Shown one piece after another: positions 43,224-53,332 of a DNA stretch of 64,000 nucleotides. A model generated the notes under the pieces. The model was not told where the DNA came from, did not search any database, and saw only the letters and a list, made by a program, of their open reading frames with translations. A program made the translations under genes and the position numbers. How positions within the stretch are numbered: position 1 is the stretch's first letter; the number at the start of each line of letters is the position of its first letter. The DNA is from Sphingobacterium faecale (GTDB taxonomy: Bacteria > Bacteroidota > Bacteroidia > Sphingobacteriales > Sphingobacteriaceae): assembly GCF_016746095.1 (NCBI RefSeq), contig NZ_JAERTY010000005.1, forward strand, positions 62,001 to 126,000, given 5' to 3'.

Positions 43224-45923
43224 TTAATTGTATAATTGATTGAACAGCAATTTGAATGTGCCGTGGCTCTGTGCCCGATTGGTGATTTCAGGGCCGAACG
43301 CAAATAGTTTGCCTTTACCCAATAAAGCGACTAAACCTACAGATCCATCTTTTAGATATTGCTGCCCATGCGCCCAACCACTTAATAGCGGCTTTTCCGT
43401 TTGGAAACTTCCAATCGCATAGAGATCTTTTCGATTCTCAAGCTTAAATACTGGGCTATTATTAAAAACGACATTGATACTGGAATCCAAACCATAATTT
43501 TCAGCTAAAGAAACATCTAGATTTGCTTGGAGTATACTAGTCGGGATATAATATTCAGCGCTGGACAACGGTGTGTGTTTACCATCTTTTTCCGTTACGG
43601 CCAGTGGGTCGGTGACAGCTAGATTAAAGTGATAGACTAGTTCGGATGAAGAACCTACGGTAAGAATCTTTCCTCCGTTGTCGATGTATTTTTTAAGCGC
43701 TGGAATAGACTTTTCAATTGAAACCTGCCCCAATAAATGCTTATATTCCTGCGGAACAAGATCTACATCTGGTTGTCTGAATTTTGTAAGCTCATCATTC
43801 CTACCCGGAATACCCTGTCCGATAAATAATAGAATATCATAACTCTCTATACTACCATTGTCAATATCCTGAGGATAAAAGCAAGTGTATTCAAAACCAT
43901 ATTGTTCTAATATCCAACGCGTCCATCCCGAAGGCATAGAACCACCGTAGTGATCAAATAAACCTATTTTTAAGGACTTCACTTCAATTAAGTTTACTGG
44001 TTTTTTTGCAGCAACGTCGATCCGAAGCTCTAAACCATCAGATGCTTTTTTTAATTTATCTTTTAATCTGCCATCGACATAAAAGTTTTTAGAATTACCA
44101 TCTCGATATACCTTCTCTCCTATATTTATAAGCTTATTCACGACTATAAAAGCATCGTTTGCTTTTGCATTGATAAGATATCCACCCTTGCTATTGGGAA
44201 GCACATTGCTGGTTATAGCGATCATTTCGCCATAGGGTAATCGTTGGAGCGGCCCCTCTACATCTTCATAAGAACGATCATAAGATACGCCCATCTGCAT
44301 GGCTAATGTCCATCCTGCAGCATCGTATGGACGAATTGGAGGTCCCCCTTCGTATTGCGTATCATGTGGGTGATCCTGAGCTTCGAACATATCGATAACC
44401 TGTGGACGGAACGCCTGATTTGTTTTTATGATCAGTGATTTTTTTGGATATTTTTTTCCGTTATGGTTAAAGTCCTGTGTCGCTTGGTAGACGTATATCC
44501 CGGACTTGATCAAAGCGTTAGCGAATTTGACAGCTGTGCCGAAATCAGACTGATCTGCAGGTAATATGTACACCCGTGGATCTCTATTTTCGGGCCGGCG
44601 AAGAATGCTGTCAAAATACAAGCTTGGGATAGTGGTAAATCGGGTTTTTACGCTATTAGTTATTTTTTGTTTTTTCGTACTAATATCATCCTGATAGGCT
44701 TCTTTCATTTCCTCAATGTGTTTTGGAGACATTGTCCAGTAGTCTTTATTGCCTCTGTCAATAGAGTTCTTACCCATTTTGTAAAAGTTGTAAAGCAATT
44801 TATCTCCATTACGTGCAGCGTAGTCCAATATCCCCATATTCATCGATACAGAATAATCTATGGATTGATTAAAGTGCCACTTTTGAGGGTGTATGGGATT
44901 AGGTAATCCGTTTCTTGGAATTAAACGCTCAGGAACTAACTTAATCTCTGATGGTGTAGGGTTGCCTGTGGTTTCTGTCAGTATGCCTATCATGTTATGA
45001 AAATAGGGAGCAGTGCGCAAGCCACCATTCCACCAAGTAGAAAATGTAGACTGATCCATTCTGACATATCCCGGTTTGTCCTCTTCATTCAATCGGTTGA
45101 TCATCGCAAAGCCTACTCCATCAATGCCTGTAACGAGAAGGGGGTCGTATACATAATTGAAAGGGTCCCGATAAGGGGGGCCAGCAACGATGGTCCCTGC
45201 GGGCGAAGTCTGGTGATGATTGTATACTATCTGTGGTAGCCAATCGACATACATAACCTTCGCTAGGTTGCTTGCTTCTTTCATGTTAAACATATAGAAG
45301 TCACGGTTATTGTCATGTCCAACGTATTTTTGATAAAGTCGTGGAATGGACATGTTTCTTTTATCCTTATTGATATACTGCATGTACCAATCGGCCATAA
45401 GATCTTGTCCATCGGGGTTCACATGCCACATCAATATAATCACTTTATCAAGATAGTTTTTTATTTCCTGGCTTTCGCTGGAAGCAAGAAGATATAACGT
45501 TTCAATAAGCTGATGGGAACCTACCATTTCATTAGAGTGCATACCGCCGTCTATCCAAACAATAGGTTTTCCCTCTTTGGCTAGCTTCCTGGCTGCTTCG
45601 TCCGTGAGTCCTTCTGCTCGTCCTAATGTTTGTGATATTGTACGATACTTGTCGATATGGGCCAGATTATCTGGAGAGGAAATCATTAACAGATATTGTT
45701 TACGACCTTCTTCGGTGAGGCCGGATTCTTGGATAAGGACTCTATCAGATTCTTTGGCTACTTTTATAAAATAGCTTTCCATCTGCTGATAATTAGCCAG
45801 TTGATAATCATCGCCGATGGAAAAACCAAAATGGGATTTAGGAGTGCTAATCTTTTGCGCCAGAACTTCCGCGTTCCATAAGGATAATACGAGGGCGCCT
45901 AATATTATATTCTTGATCTTCAT
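43224..45923 (-). CDS. M14-family zinc metallocarboxypeptidase
   Basis: This 899-residue secreted protein has a signal peptide (about 1-22, ending VLAQ) and an N-terminal M14 catalytic domain. The zinc motif HSNE is at 129-132 and the third ligand probably at His 236 or 237 in VYNHHQTSP; NPDGQD follows the first ligands, and the segment GILTETTGNP carries a candidate catalytic Glu. The C-terminal half (about 430-899) includes a beta-sandwich region and a ThuA/glutamine-amidotransferase-like fold (IESYDILLFIGQGIPG, GGKILTVGSSSELVYHF). It sits at the 3' end of module 3 after a hairpin at 45945-45973, so it is likely co-transcribed with susD. Peptide trimming at the cell surface or in the periplasm is the probable role. 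Confidence 0.9.
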   Translation of the reverse strand: MKIKNIILGALVLSLWNAEVLAQKISTPKSHFGFSIGDDYQLANYQQMESYFIKVAKESDRVLIQESGLTEEGRKQYLLMISSPDNLAHIDKYRTISQTLGRAEGLTDEAARKLAKEGKPIVWIDGGMHSNEMVGSHQLIETLYLLASSESQEIKNYLDKVIILMWHVNPDGQDLMADWYMQYINKDKRNMSIPRLYQKYVGHDNNRDFYMFNMKEASNLAKVMYVDWLPQIVYNHHQTSPAGTIVAGPPYRDPFNYVYDPLLVTGIDGVGFAMINRLNEEDKPGYVRMDQSTFSTWWNGGLRTAPYFHNMIGILTETTGNPTPSEIKLVPERLIPRNGLPNPIHPQKWHFNQSIDYSVSMNMGILDYAARNGDKLLYNFYKMGKNSIDRGNKDYWTMSPKHIEEMKEAYQDDISTKKQKITNSVKTRFTTIPSLYFDSILRRPENRDPRVYILPADQSDFGTAVKFANALIKSGIYVYQATQDFNHNGKKYPKKSLIIKTNQAFRPQVIDMFEAQDHPHDTQYEGGPPIRPYDAAGWTLAMQMGVSYDRSYEDVEGPLQRLPYGEMIAITSNVLPNSKGGYLINAKANDAFIVVNKLINIGEKVYRDGNSKNFYVDGRLKDKLKKASDGLELRIDVAAKKPVNLIEVKSLKIGLFDHYGGSMPSGWTRWILEQYGFEYTCFYPQDIDNGSIESYDILLFIGQGIPGRNDELTKFRQPDVDLVPQEYKHLLGQVSIEKSIPALKKYIDNGGKILTVGSSSELVYHFNLAVTDPLAVTEKDGKHTPLSSAEYYIPTSILQANLDVSLAENYGLDSSINVVFNNSPVFKLENRKDLYAIGSFQTEKPLLSGWAHGQQYLKDGSVGLVALLGKGKLFAFGPEITNRAQSHGTFKLLFNQLYN

Positions 45924-45944
45924 CTTGTTTGTTTTTTTGTTAAG

Positions 45945-45973
45945 CCCGATAAATATATACTTTATTTATCGGG
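45945..45973 (-). other. Hairpin between susD of module 3 and the M14 gene
   Basis: CCCGATAAATA and TATTTATCGGG pair across a 7-base loop. No U-tract follows directly on the minus strand, so it is more likely a processing or attenuation hairpin than a full terminator. Confidence 0.4.
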
Positions 45974-46012
45974 TATTAACTGTTTCGTGTTTTTGAATAG
46001 GGATTGATATGC

Positions 46013-47620
46013 CTATAATGGGTTCTGTAAACAAAGCGGATTCAATTCGGTCTCTTTCTCCGGCAAAACCCATTCCCAATCTTTGCTGTCTGCAGATCGA
46101 AAGCGGTTTGGCTCACCTATTACTGTTCCATTGCCATACATATTAAAATTGGATGCCAATGGATCTACATTTGTAGGCATAGTGGTCATGTTATTCGACC
46201 AGTTTCCTTGATTATAACCTGTTCGAGGCTTGGGGCCTCTGTCTAGTGGTAAATTCAGTCTTTTTAGATCTAAGAACCGGAATCCCTCCCCCCATAATTC
46301 CACCCGGCGCTGGAACATAATCTCATCGATTAGATTCACCCCCGTGTTTACTGATTTCTGATACTGCGGATCACGATGTTTAGCCAATGCAAAAAGTGAC
46401 TCCACTGCTTGGGCGTCATGCCCTCCCGCACGTGCGTAACCTTCGGCAGCAATAAGCATCATTTCTGGTAGTCGCATAAACGGGATGTCTCTTTCTCCTG
46501 TGGTCTGTGGATCGGTTACTAAGAACTTATTGGCCATATAGTTCGCGTACTTAGAATTCGAGGACGGTGGAACCAATGGGCGCGGTGTCACCGTACGGTC
46601 TACTGCTTTTGGAAACCATATCGATTTACGTACATCGGTGTCGCTAATACGATCATATAAAAGACAATAAATCGCCCTTGGGGTATTTTGGTTATAGCTA
46701 ATATTTTCATTAGACATATACCCATGAAAATGCGTCAGATTCTTGCCTTGGGATAGTAGCGGTTTTGATCCCCACAGCCATTCGCTGTTCGATTGATCGG
46801 CAAACCTATTGTCCAGAGTCTTGTATGTATCGGCCTGTAGCTGAGCACCTGATTTTTTGACTACCTGATCAGCCATTTGTGCCGCTTCCAACCACTTTCC
46901 TTGAGCCAATAATACACGTGCTTTTAATCCACGAGCCACGTGTACATCGATATGGGATTTATTAGACCTTTTTACATTGGTTGCATTCAACAGTGAGATA
47001 GCCTCGTCTATATCCTGATTTACTTGAGCATATACTTCTTCTACACTCGCTCTAGCCCGCGGCTCGGTCGAATTATCATTACGGAGTACAATGCCCATTT
47101 GTGTATTATTCACACCTGGCATATAGCGCGCTCCGTACATCTGAACCATAGTAAAATAACCAAATGATCTGTAGAACATCGCTTGTCCTTTTATGTTATT
47201 TTTCTCATTCTGCGCACCATCAATATGATCTATACGGTCAATAATCATATTGGCATTTGAGACAAAATACTGGAGCAGGCGGTAAAAGTGTTCAACACTA
47301 CCTACGGTAGGTTTACGATGGGTTGCCCATTGTGCCTGGGTCTGAAACTGGGCATTGGAATACGTATATACCAGATCCTCTCCCATCATATCGTACCATA
47401 TCATCAACATATCATATCCGCCATAAAAGGCCGTACCTGATAGGTCTGGGGTCCACATCAACTTGTGTAATCCGTTCACCGCCATCATAGCGGTTTTTGT
47501 ATTGGTAAAGATGGCTTCCTCATCCACTGTTTCTGTAGATTTCGTTTCAAGAAAATCTTTCTGGCATCCCCAGAACAGTGTTGCTATTAAAGCTAATATC
47601 GGTAAGAATTTAATGTTCAT
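46013..47620 (-). CDS. SusD/RagB-family outer-membrane lipoprotein (module 3)
   Basis: This 535-residue lipoprotein has its lipidation cysteine at 19 (IATLFWGC), then QKDFLETKSTETVDEEAIFTN, the usual SusD start. TPR-like helices include GQAMFYRSFGYFTMVQMYGARYMP and ARGLKARVLLAQGKWLEAAQMADQVV. The C-terminal RagB/SusD part has PEMMLIAAEGYARAGG, MFQRRVELWGEGFRFLDLKRLNLPLDRG and a final ETELNPLCLQNP. It pairs with the SusC 11 bases upstream. The downstream peptidase suggests a peptide cargo rather than a glycan, like the RagAB system of Porphyromonas gingivalis, which imports oligopeptides. Confidence 0.94.
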   Translation of the reverse strand: MNIKFLPILALIATLFWGCQKDFLETKSTETVDEEAIFTNTKTAMMAVNGLHKLMWTPDLSGTAFYGGYDMLMIWYDMMGEDLVYTYSNAQFQTQAQWATHRKPTVGSVEHFYRLLQYFVSNANMIIDRIDHIDGAQNEKNNIKGQAMFYRSFGYFTMVQMYGARYMPGVNNTQMGIVLRNDNSTEPRARASVEEVYAQVNQDIDEAISLLNATNVKRSNKSHIDVHVARGLKARVLLAQGKWLEAAQMADQVVKKSGAQLQADTYKTLDNRFADQSNSEWLWGSKPLLSQGKNLTHFHGYMSNENISYNQNTPRAIYCLLYDRISDTDVRKSIWFPKAVDRTVTPRPLVPPSSNSKYANYMANKFLVTDPQTTGERDIPFMRLPEMMLIAAEGYARAGGHDAQAVESLFALAKHRDPQYQKSVNTGVNLIDEIMFQRRVELWGEGFRFLDLKRLNLPLDRGPKPRTGYNQGNWSNNMTTMPTNVDPLASNFNMYGNGTVIGEPNRFRSADSKDWEWVLPEKETELNPLCLQNPL

Positions 47621-47631
47621 TGTTTTTAAAT

Positions 47632-50600
47632 TTAAAAAGTTAAATTCAGGCCTAGTGTAAATACTCGGGACGGCAAATAGACATCAGCGTTACCACTATA
47701 TCCCGAAAAAATATTCTTACGTGGGTACATTCCCTGCCGCTTGCTAATCAGAAAAGCATTGTCTGCAGAGAAGTAAACACGTAATCCGCTGACATGATAG
47801 GTTTCTAATATTTTTTTAGGCAGTTCATAACTCGCCGTGACATTGGCTAATTCTAGCATATTCGAACTCACTAACCAACGGGTCGAAGATCCAGCATTCA
47901 AATCCACATCAGAAGCGTCGCCAAGACGAGGCACATCGGTGATATCCCCTGGTTGCTGCCAACGGTTTAAGATATCAGTATGCCTTGTCGATCCGATCAA
48001 TGCCGATCCCGAGGGCCCGGTCATCATGTTATTATAACCGGTGTCATACATTGTGCCCCCCAACTGATAGTTGAACAATAGATTTAAAGCTATACCGTTA
48101 TAGGCCAACCCGGTATTAAAGCCACCGGAGAAGGTCGGCATAGATACGCCTGACCAATCGTACATAGCCTCTGCTATGGTAGTTGTATAGTAGGTACCGT
48201 TTATATCCACGATAGAAGCCGACCTTTTTGCCGCATCAGGTTCTTCTAAATAGGTGTTCAGGACCTCTGCTGTAGGTATGTATATACTGCTTCCGGTAGC
48301 AGGATCTACTCCTGCCCACTGACGAAGATAGAACTCATAACGCGAATGTCCCTTCTCAATGCGGTGCATTCCGGAATTGTACGGATCGACGGGAAGTTCC
48401 GTAATCTTGTTTTTCAAATAGGTCACATTAAAGCCTATATCCCATACAAAACCATTCTTATGGATAGGTTGGCCATTTAAAGCCAACTCTAGCCCCCGAT
48501 TATATAAACTACCTGCATTTTGATAGGCAAAGGTCAGTCCCGCATCCGGAGCCTGTGGCACCTTAAATAGGAGATTACTAGATTGTCTATTGAAAAACTC
48601 AATAGAACCCGATAAACGGTTTTTTAGGAGACCAAATTCCAAGGCGATATCACTGGAGTGCGAAACCTCCCACTGCAAGGAACGGCTATTCAACTCCCTA
48701 TCGCGGATATAGCCAGGCTCTAAGCCGTTATCGGCAGGCACGTATGAAGCTTGCCATGCATAGTAAGTGCCAATATCATCGTTACCTACTCCACCATAAG
48801 AAGCGCGTAGTTTCAATAGATCAAATAGGCCTAAATCTTTAATAAAATGCTCTTGATCCAAGCGCCATCCGGCACCTATGGAAAAGAATGTACCCCAGCG
48901 ATAGTCTTGATAAAATCTAGATGTACCGTCGCGCCGTACAGATGCCGATATCATATATTTATTGGCATAGTCATAGTTTACACGAGAGAGATAACCTTCC
49001 GTACGGTAGCGATCTGTTCTCGATGCTTGATCGCCCGGTACAGAATAATTCGGAAATTCGTAATTACCGTTGTCAAAACGTTGGTCAGACATCTTCGCCA
49101 GAAGATAATTGTATTCGTAATCATAGCTCTCATGTCCAGCTAAGATATCGATATGGTGCTGATCAATTTTTTTTGTATAAGAGAGTAATTGATTGAACGT
49201 CCAAGTCGTAGTAAAAGAATTGGATTTACTTATATTTCCACTGTTTTGTTTTTCGGGATAAACTACCGAAGCTGAGGAGTTCAGACGAGCGTCGGCACTT
49301 ACCGACCCATTTGTAGTAAATTTAAGCCCATCGATAATCTGTATTTCAGCATATACTTTAGCATTCAGTAAATTACGCTTGTATCCGTCATATACGTTCT
49401 GCAGTTCTAGGACCGGATTAGTGCCTCCAACATAGTCGCGGCTTGGCGCAAACAGATTATCGGAGATTTCATACCCCGTACCAAAATCATAGATCCGATT
49501 ACCCCTATTGTCCAGTATATAATCTTTAGTCACCGGATTGTGCATATGGATTGGGTAAATCGGACCTATATAACGCACAAATCGGAAGGGGTTGCTATTA
49601 TTTCCAGAGCTTTCGTTCTGCAATCCACTCATATTATTGAGTACTCCGTTAATCATTCCGCCAACTTTTAAAAAGGAGGTAATTTTAGAGTTGATGTTAC
49701 CGTTGATCGTATAGCGGTCAAATTTGGATCCGATGATGTATCCCTTTTCAGATAAATAGCCTGTTGAAAGATAGTAATCAGATTTTCCTGTTCCCCCACT
49801 TAGGTTGAGCGCCGCATCTGTACGCATACCTAGACGCTGGATAGATTTTAGCCAATCGGTATCTTCTCCCCACATAAAACTTGCATCGGGGTTTAGCTTG
49901 CCAGAAGCGTCAACAACCTGATTATCGGGTACATTAAAAGGGTTGTATTTTAGGTCATTGCTAATTAAGTTCTCAGCGGCGGCTTTATTTGCTTGTTCAA
50001 GCGTCATGCCATTTTTTAAAAGCATGTTGCGTGTGCTTTCCCAATTAACCAGAAGATAGTCCGCTACGCCTAGTTTCTTATAGTCACCTGTCTGGGGTGC
50101 AGTAAATCCCTGATTCAATTTGAAACCAACGGTCTGTTTGTCTTTTTTTCCTCCTTTGGTCTGAATGAGAATAACTCCGTTCGCTCCTCTCGCTCCGTAT
50201 AAAGCAGCCGAAGAGGCATCTTTCAATACGGTTAAACTCTCTATATCTGTAGGATTGATTGTATTAAGAGGGTTGTCGTATGGCATACCGTTCACCACAA
50301 TAAGTGGAGTAGAATTGACACTTGAAGAAATAGTGCCTATTCCCCGGATGTGAATAGTTGGATCGGAGCCCGGCTGCCCACTAGCCGTTGATACCTGTAC
50401 TCCGGAAACCTCACCTAAAAGAGAATTTGTAACCGAGGTTAACGGTCTGTCTTTAAATTTATCTGCGTTCAATTGTGTCGCAGAACCTGTATAAGCACTC
50501 TTTTTTGCTGTACCGTAAGCAACGACCACCACTTCATCCAAATCATCCACTTTGAGTTGAAGTTTAATGTTATACTCTTTTTGTGTGCCGACGGATACAC

Positions 50601-51171
50601 GATGTGGTTCATAACCTACAAAAGTTATTAATAGAACATCTCCATTTTTGGCTTGAACTGAAAACTCTCCTGCATTATTGGTAGAGGTGGTCTCGCCTTG
50701 AATATTTTGCACGGTAACTCCGGCGAGATACTCGCCTCCGGCTCCGACCACACGCCCTCGTACCGCACTCTGCTGTTGTTCAACAATAGGAGTTACAGGA
50801 GATGTTTTCTCTCCCCTCTTTTCTACGATTATACGCTTACCTCGAATTGCATAAGTAAGATTTGTATTTTCAAAAGTCTTTTTCAGTGCATCTTGCAAAG
50901 GAATATCCGTCAGGTTTAGTGAAATACTTCCTATATTTCTTATATCATTTTCTAAATACAAAAAATGATAACCTGATTGTTTACTGATGCTGGAAAAAGC
51001 ATCTTTTAGACTCTTGTCTTTTAGCGTCAGATTTATGTTCTGTGAGTAGACAAAAGCGTTAACCTGGCTACTGCATAGCAACAGCGCAGCAATGGTTAGT
51101 TTTAACGTCATGATGGGCCTAATAAATCTATAGTTATTACAACAGAAATTTGTAATATATCTTTTATACAT
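47632..51171 (-). CDS. SusC/RagA TonB-dependent receptor with STN domain (module 3)
   Basis: This 1179-residue transporter has a signal region at about 21-44 (MTLKLTIAALLLCSSQVNAF), an STN domain at about 46-118, and a carboxypeptidase-regulatory-like domain at about 133-213. The plug (about 215-345) has IVVNGMPYDNPLNTINPTDI and KDASSAALYGARGANGVILI, and the barrel ends FTLGLNLTF. The ATG at 51171 gives a 20-residue n-region; the ATG at 51111 (MTLKL) is an alternative start. The STN domain should talk to the FecR encoded at 51301. With the partner SusD it forms the outer-membrane uptake pore of module 3. Confidence 0.94.
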   Translation of the reverse strand: MYKRYITNFCCNNYRFIRPIMTLKLTIAALLLCSSQVNAFVYSQNINLTLKDKSLKDAFSSISKQSGYHFLYLENDIRNIGSISLNLTDIPLQDALKKTFENTNLTYAIRGKRIIVEKRGEKTSPVTPIVEQQQSAVRGRVVGAGGEYLAGVTVQNIQGETTSTNNAGEFSVQAKNGDVLLITFVGYEPHRVSVGTQKEYNIKLQLKVDDLDEVVVVAYGTAKKSAYTGSATQLNADKFKDRPLTSVTNSLLGEVSGVQVSTASGQPGSDPTIHIRGIGTISSSVNSTPLIVVNGMPYDNPLNTINPTDIESLTVLKDASSAALYGARGANGVILIQTKGGKKDKQTVGFKLNQGFTAPQTGDYKKLGVADYLLVNWESTRNMLLKNGMTLEQANKAAAENLISNDLKYNPFNVPDNQVVDASGKLNPDASFMWGEDTDWLKSIQRLGMRTDAALNLSGGTGKSDYYLSTGYLSEKGYIIGSKFDRYTINGNINSKITSFLKVGGMINGVLNNMSGLQNESSGNNSNPFRFVRYIGPIYPIHMHNPVTKDYILDNRGNRIYDFGTGYEISDNLFAPSRDYVGGTNPVLELQNVYDGYKRNLLNAKVYAEIQIIDGLKFTTNGSVSADARLNSSASVVYPEKQNSGNISKSNSFTTTWTFNQLLSYTKKIDQHHIDILAGHESYDYEYNYLLAKMSDQRFDNGNYEFPNYSVPGDQASRTDRYRTEGYLSRVNYDYANKYMISASVRRDGTSRFYQDYRWGTFFSIGAGWRLDQEHFIKDLGLFDLLKLRASYGGVGNDDIGTYYAWQASYVPADNGLEPGYIRDRELNSRSLQWEVSHSSDIALEFGLLKNRLSGSIEFFNRQSSNLLFKVPQAPDAGLTFAYQNAGSLYNRGLELALNGQPIHKNGFVWDIGFNVTYLKNKITELPVDPYNSGMHRIEKGHSRYEFYLRQWAGVDPATGSSIYIPTAEVLNTYLEEPDAAKRSASIVDINGTYYTTTIAEAMYDWSGVSMPTFSGGFNTGLAYNGIALNLLFNYQLGGTMYDTGYNNMMTGPSGSALIGSTRHTDILNRWQQPGDITDVPRLGDASDVDLNAGSSTRWLVSSNMLELANVTASYELPKKILETYHVSGLRVYFSADNAFLISKRQGMYPRKNIFSGYSGNADVYLPSRVFTLGLNLTF

Positions 51172-51300
51172 TCGATGTTAAGATTTCAAGGTTAGTAAAA
51201 TGGTTTTTAATTTATATGGAATCTAGCTCATAAATCTTTAAAGCCAGATAGTTTTGTTTGTTCTTTTTTTTTTACGCGTTCTAAAGGGTATTTTGGCCAC

Positions 51301-52389
51301 TCATCGAACGATACGTACCTCCTTTCCATGAATTTCAAATTTCACTCCACTTAGGATAGATAAGTCTTCCAACAGTTCGTCTAATGGTAGTTCTGTAGGA
51401 TATGTTCCTCCGATCCGTTTGCCACCAAGTCTAACATCGGAAAGTACCGTTATATTATACCATCTGGATACCATTTTCATGACATCTAATAGTTCGAGAT
51501 TATCAAAAGTGAAATACCCTTCTTTCCAAGAAGTCAACTGGTTAATGTCAAATTTTTGACGTATAGCCTCTTGCTTTTCGGTATCTGCAATCAATTCAAT
51601 CCCAGGGCTTAGCTTGTGTTCTTTTTCGGCCATATAGAATTTAACTCCTCCTTCGATTAGCGAGGTCCGGATAATATTTTGTTCTTTATAAGCCTGTACG
51701 TTAAACTTCGTTCCGGTCACTTCGATTTCTCCTTTGCCAGCAAAAACATGAAATGGTTTTTCTGCATTATGAGCAATATCAAAATACCCTTCTCCTTGAA
51801 GATAGACATGACGGTGATCTTTTGTAAACGATTGAGGAAACCGGAGGATAGAACCTGCGTTGAGCCATACCGAAGATCCATCACTCAATACCACCTCTTG
51901 ATGTTGCCTGCTGGGTACTTGTATGGTTAACCACATTTCGGACACATTCTTTCCCTCTCCTTGATGCAGAAGTCTTTCGATATCTGTTGGTGAGAGTTTA
52001 CCTTCTAAAGTCTGTATTTCACCATTGGGTAATGTAATGGTGACTTTATCATTGCTGTAACTTTTTGCTTGGGCGATAATCTGTGAAGGCTCAACTACTG
52101 CGGTGTTCTTTAATCCAAAATGTAGGGTTCCAGCGATAAAGATTATGACAACAGCGGCAGATACACTCCAACGCATCCATTTAATCCGTGCTGGGCCTTG
52201 CTTTCGCAACATAGGTAATCCTTTTTTTATCAGCTTTTCGGTACGTTTCTTATGCAGCTCATCTTGCCAGTCCCAATCGCTTGCAAGAGGATTTTTGAGG
52301 ATATGATGTTCGATCTGCTGGCATTCTTCCTGCGAGCATAATCCTTTGCTATATCTTTCGAGTAATTTTATGATATCCTCTTTGTTCAT
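51301..52389 (-). CDS. FecR-family anti-sigma factor (module 3)
   Basis: This 362-residue protein has an N-terminal cytoplasmic part (about 1-70, KLLERYSKGLCSQEECQQIEHH), a membrane helix at about 72-92 and a periplasmic FecR domain. The FecR domain shows the typical run VVLSDGSSVWLNAGSILRFPQSF, then GEGYFDIAHNAEKPFHVFA and VTGTKFNVQAY. The DUF4974-like C-terminus carries LLDVMKMVSRWYNITVL. It lies about 87 bases after the ECF sigma gene and 129 bases before susC. It should sense the STN domain of the module 3 SusC. Confidence 0.93.
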   Translation of the reverse strand: MNKEDIIKLLERYSKGLCSQEECQQIEHHILKNPLASDWDWQDELHKKRTEKLIKKGLPMLRKQGPARIKWMRWSVSAAVVIIFIAGTLHFGLKNTAVVEPSQIIAQAKSYSNDKVTITLPNGEIQTLEGKLSPTDIERLLHQGEGKNVSEMWLTIQVPSRQHQEVVLSDGSSVWLNAGSILRFPQSFTKDHRHVYLQGEGYFDIAHNAEKPFHVFAGKGEIEVTGTKFNVQAYKEQNIIRTSLIEGGVKFYMAEKEHKLSPGIELIADTEKQEAIRQKFDINQLTSWKEGYFTFDNLELLDVMKMVSRWYNITVLSDVRLGGKRIGGTYPTELPLDELLEDLSILSGVKFEIHGKEVRIVR

Positions 52390-52476
52390 AATATAGGGAT
52401 TTATCTTAGTCTATATTATGAAGAGTATGGCCGAATGCCAAAGTAGTAGATGAATCTGAATTTATTTTCTACCTAC

Positions 52477-53061
52477 TCACAGCATATCAACTATTATGAT
52501 GAAGAGCAGATAGGGAATATAATCTTCATCAATTTTAAGTTTAAGAATCTTAAGAGCGTTGTTGATCTGTTTCTTTACGGTTTTATCAGAGATATTTAAG
52601 TGCTGGGCAATTTCTAAATAAGAGAGATTGGATTTTCTGCTCAGCAGGAATACTTCTCTCATCTTTTCCGGTAGCTTGTTTATATGATTTTCTAAGATGG
52701 TATTCAGTTCTTTGAAATCTACCTGTTGCTCTGTAACAAGAGGTGATGTATTGTAGTGTGAGGTATAATATACGCGGTATTGCTCGCTTTTTAAACGTTC
52801 TTTTAACTGTTTGAATGCCAGATTGCGCGCCATGATAAAAAGAAAGGATTTAAGCGATTTAATTTGCGGAATGCGCTCACGGATAGCCCATAGATCTACA
52901 AAAGTCTGTTGAACAACATCAATGGCATCATCTTCATCAGGCAGAATTCGGATAATTTGTTTGAATAACTTTTCCCAATATTCATCATATAAGGATTCGA
53001 AATCATTCCGTTCGCTCGCTTCTTCGGCCTTCAATTTGAATAAAGATACAACAGTTCCCAT
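52477..53061 (-). CDS. ECF RNA polymerase sigma factor (module 3)
   Basis: This 194-residue ECF sigma factor has region 2 at about 20-90 (DFESLYDEYWEKLFKQIIRIL, DVVQQTFVDLWAIRERIP) and region 4 at about 130-185, with the helix-turn-helix LSYLEIAQHLNISDKTVKKQ. The C-terminus ends in a hydrophobic tail (YIPYLLFIIIVDML), a feature of many Bacteroidetes ECF factors of the SusCD type. It heads the module 3 operon. The 250 bases between it and lplA are divergent intergenic sequence. Confidence 0.93.
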   Translation of the reverse strand: MGTVVSLFKLKAEEASERNDFESLYDEYWEKLFKQIIRILPDEDDAIDVVQQTFVDLWAIRERIPQIKSLKSFLFIMARNLAFKQLKERLKSEQYRVYYTSHYNTSPLVTEQQVDFKELNTILENHINKLPEKMREVFLLSRKSNLSYLEIAQHLNISDKTVKKQINNALKILKLKIDEDYIPYLLFIIIVDML

Positions 53062-53306
53062 TGTTTGATTTCGCTGCTATTTGATATGTTGGTTAGTACT
53101 TTTGAAAGGCAATTTTACAAAAGATTAATAACTATTCAAAACCTTGACTTATTGAAAATGTCGTCTGAAAACTGTGTTATAATTAAATCTTTCTTTGGTA
53201 AAGCACTGTGTCCTTCCTAAATAACTTATAATATATACCACCTTTATTCTGGTATTTATACAGGGGATATTTTTATTAAAGTCATAGTCCGTAGGAAGAT
53301 TTTGAG

Positions 53307-53314
53307 TAGTTTTG
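53307..53314 (+). promoter_or_regulatory. -7 promoter element of lplA
   Basis: TAGTTTTG matches TAnnTTTG exactly and lies 18 bases before the ATG at 53333. The TTG at 53312, which would give a seven-codon longer frame, is inside this box and is therefore not the start. A clear TTG -33 element was not found. Confidence 0.45.
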
Positions 53315-53332
53315 AGCTATACGTATATTATC

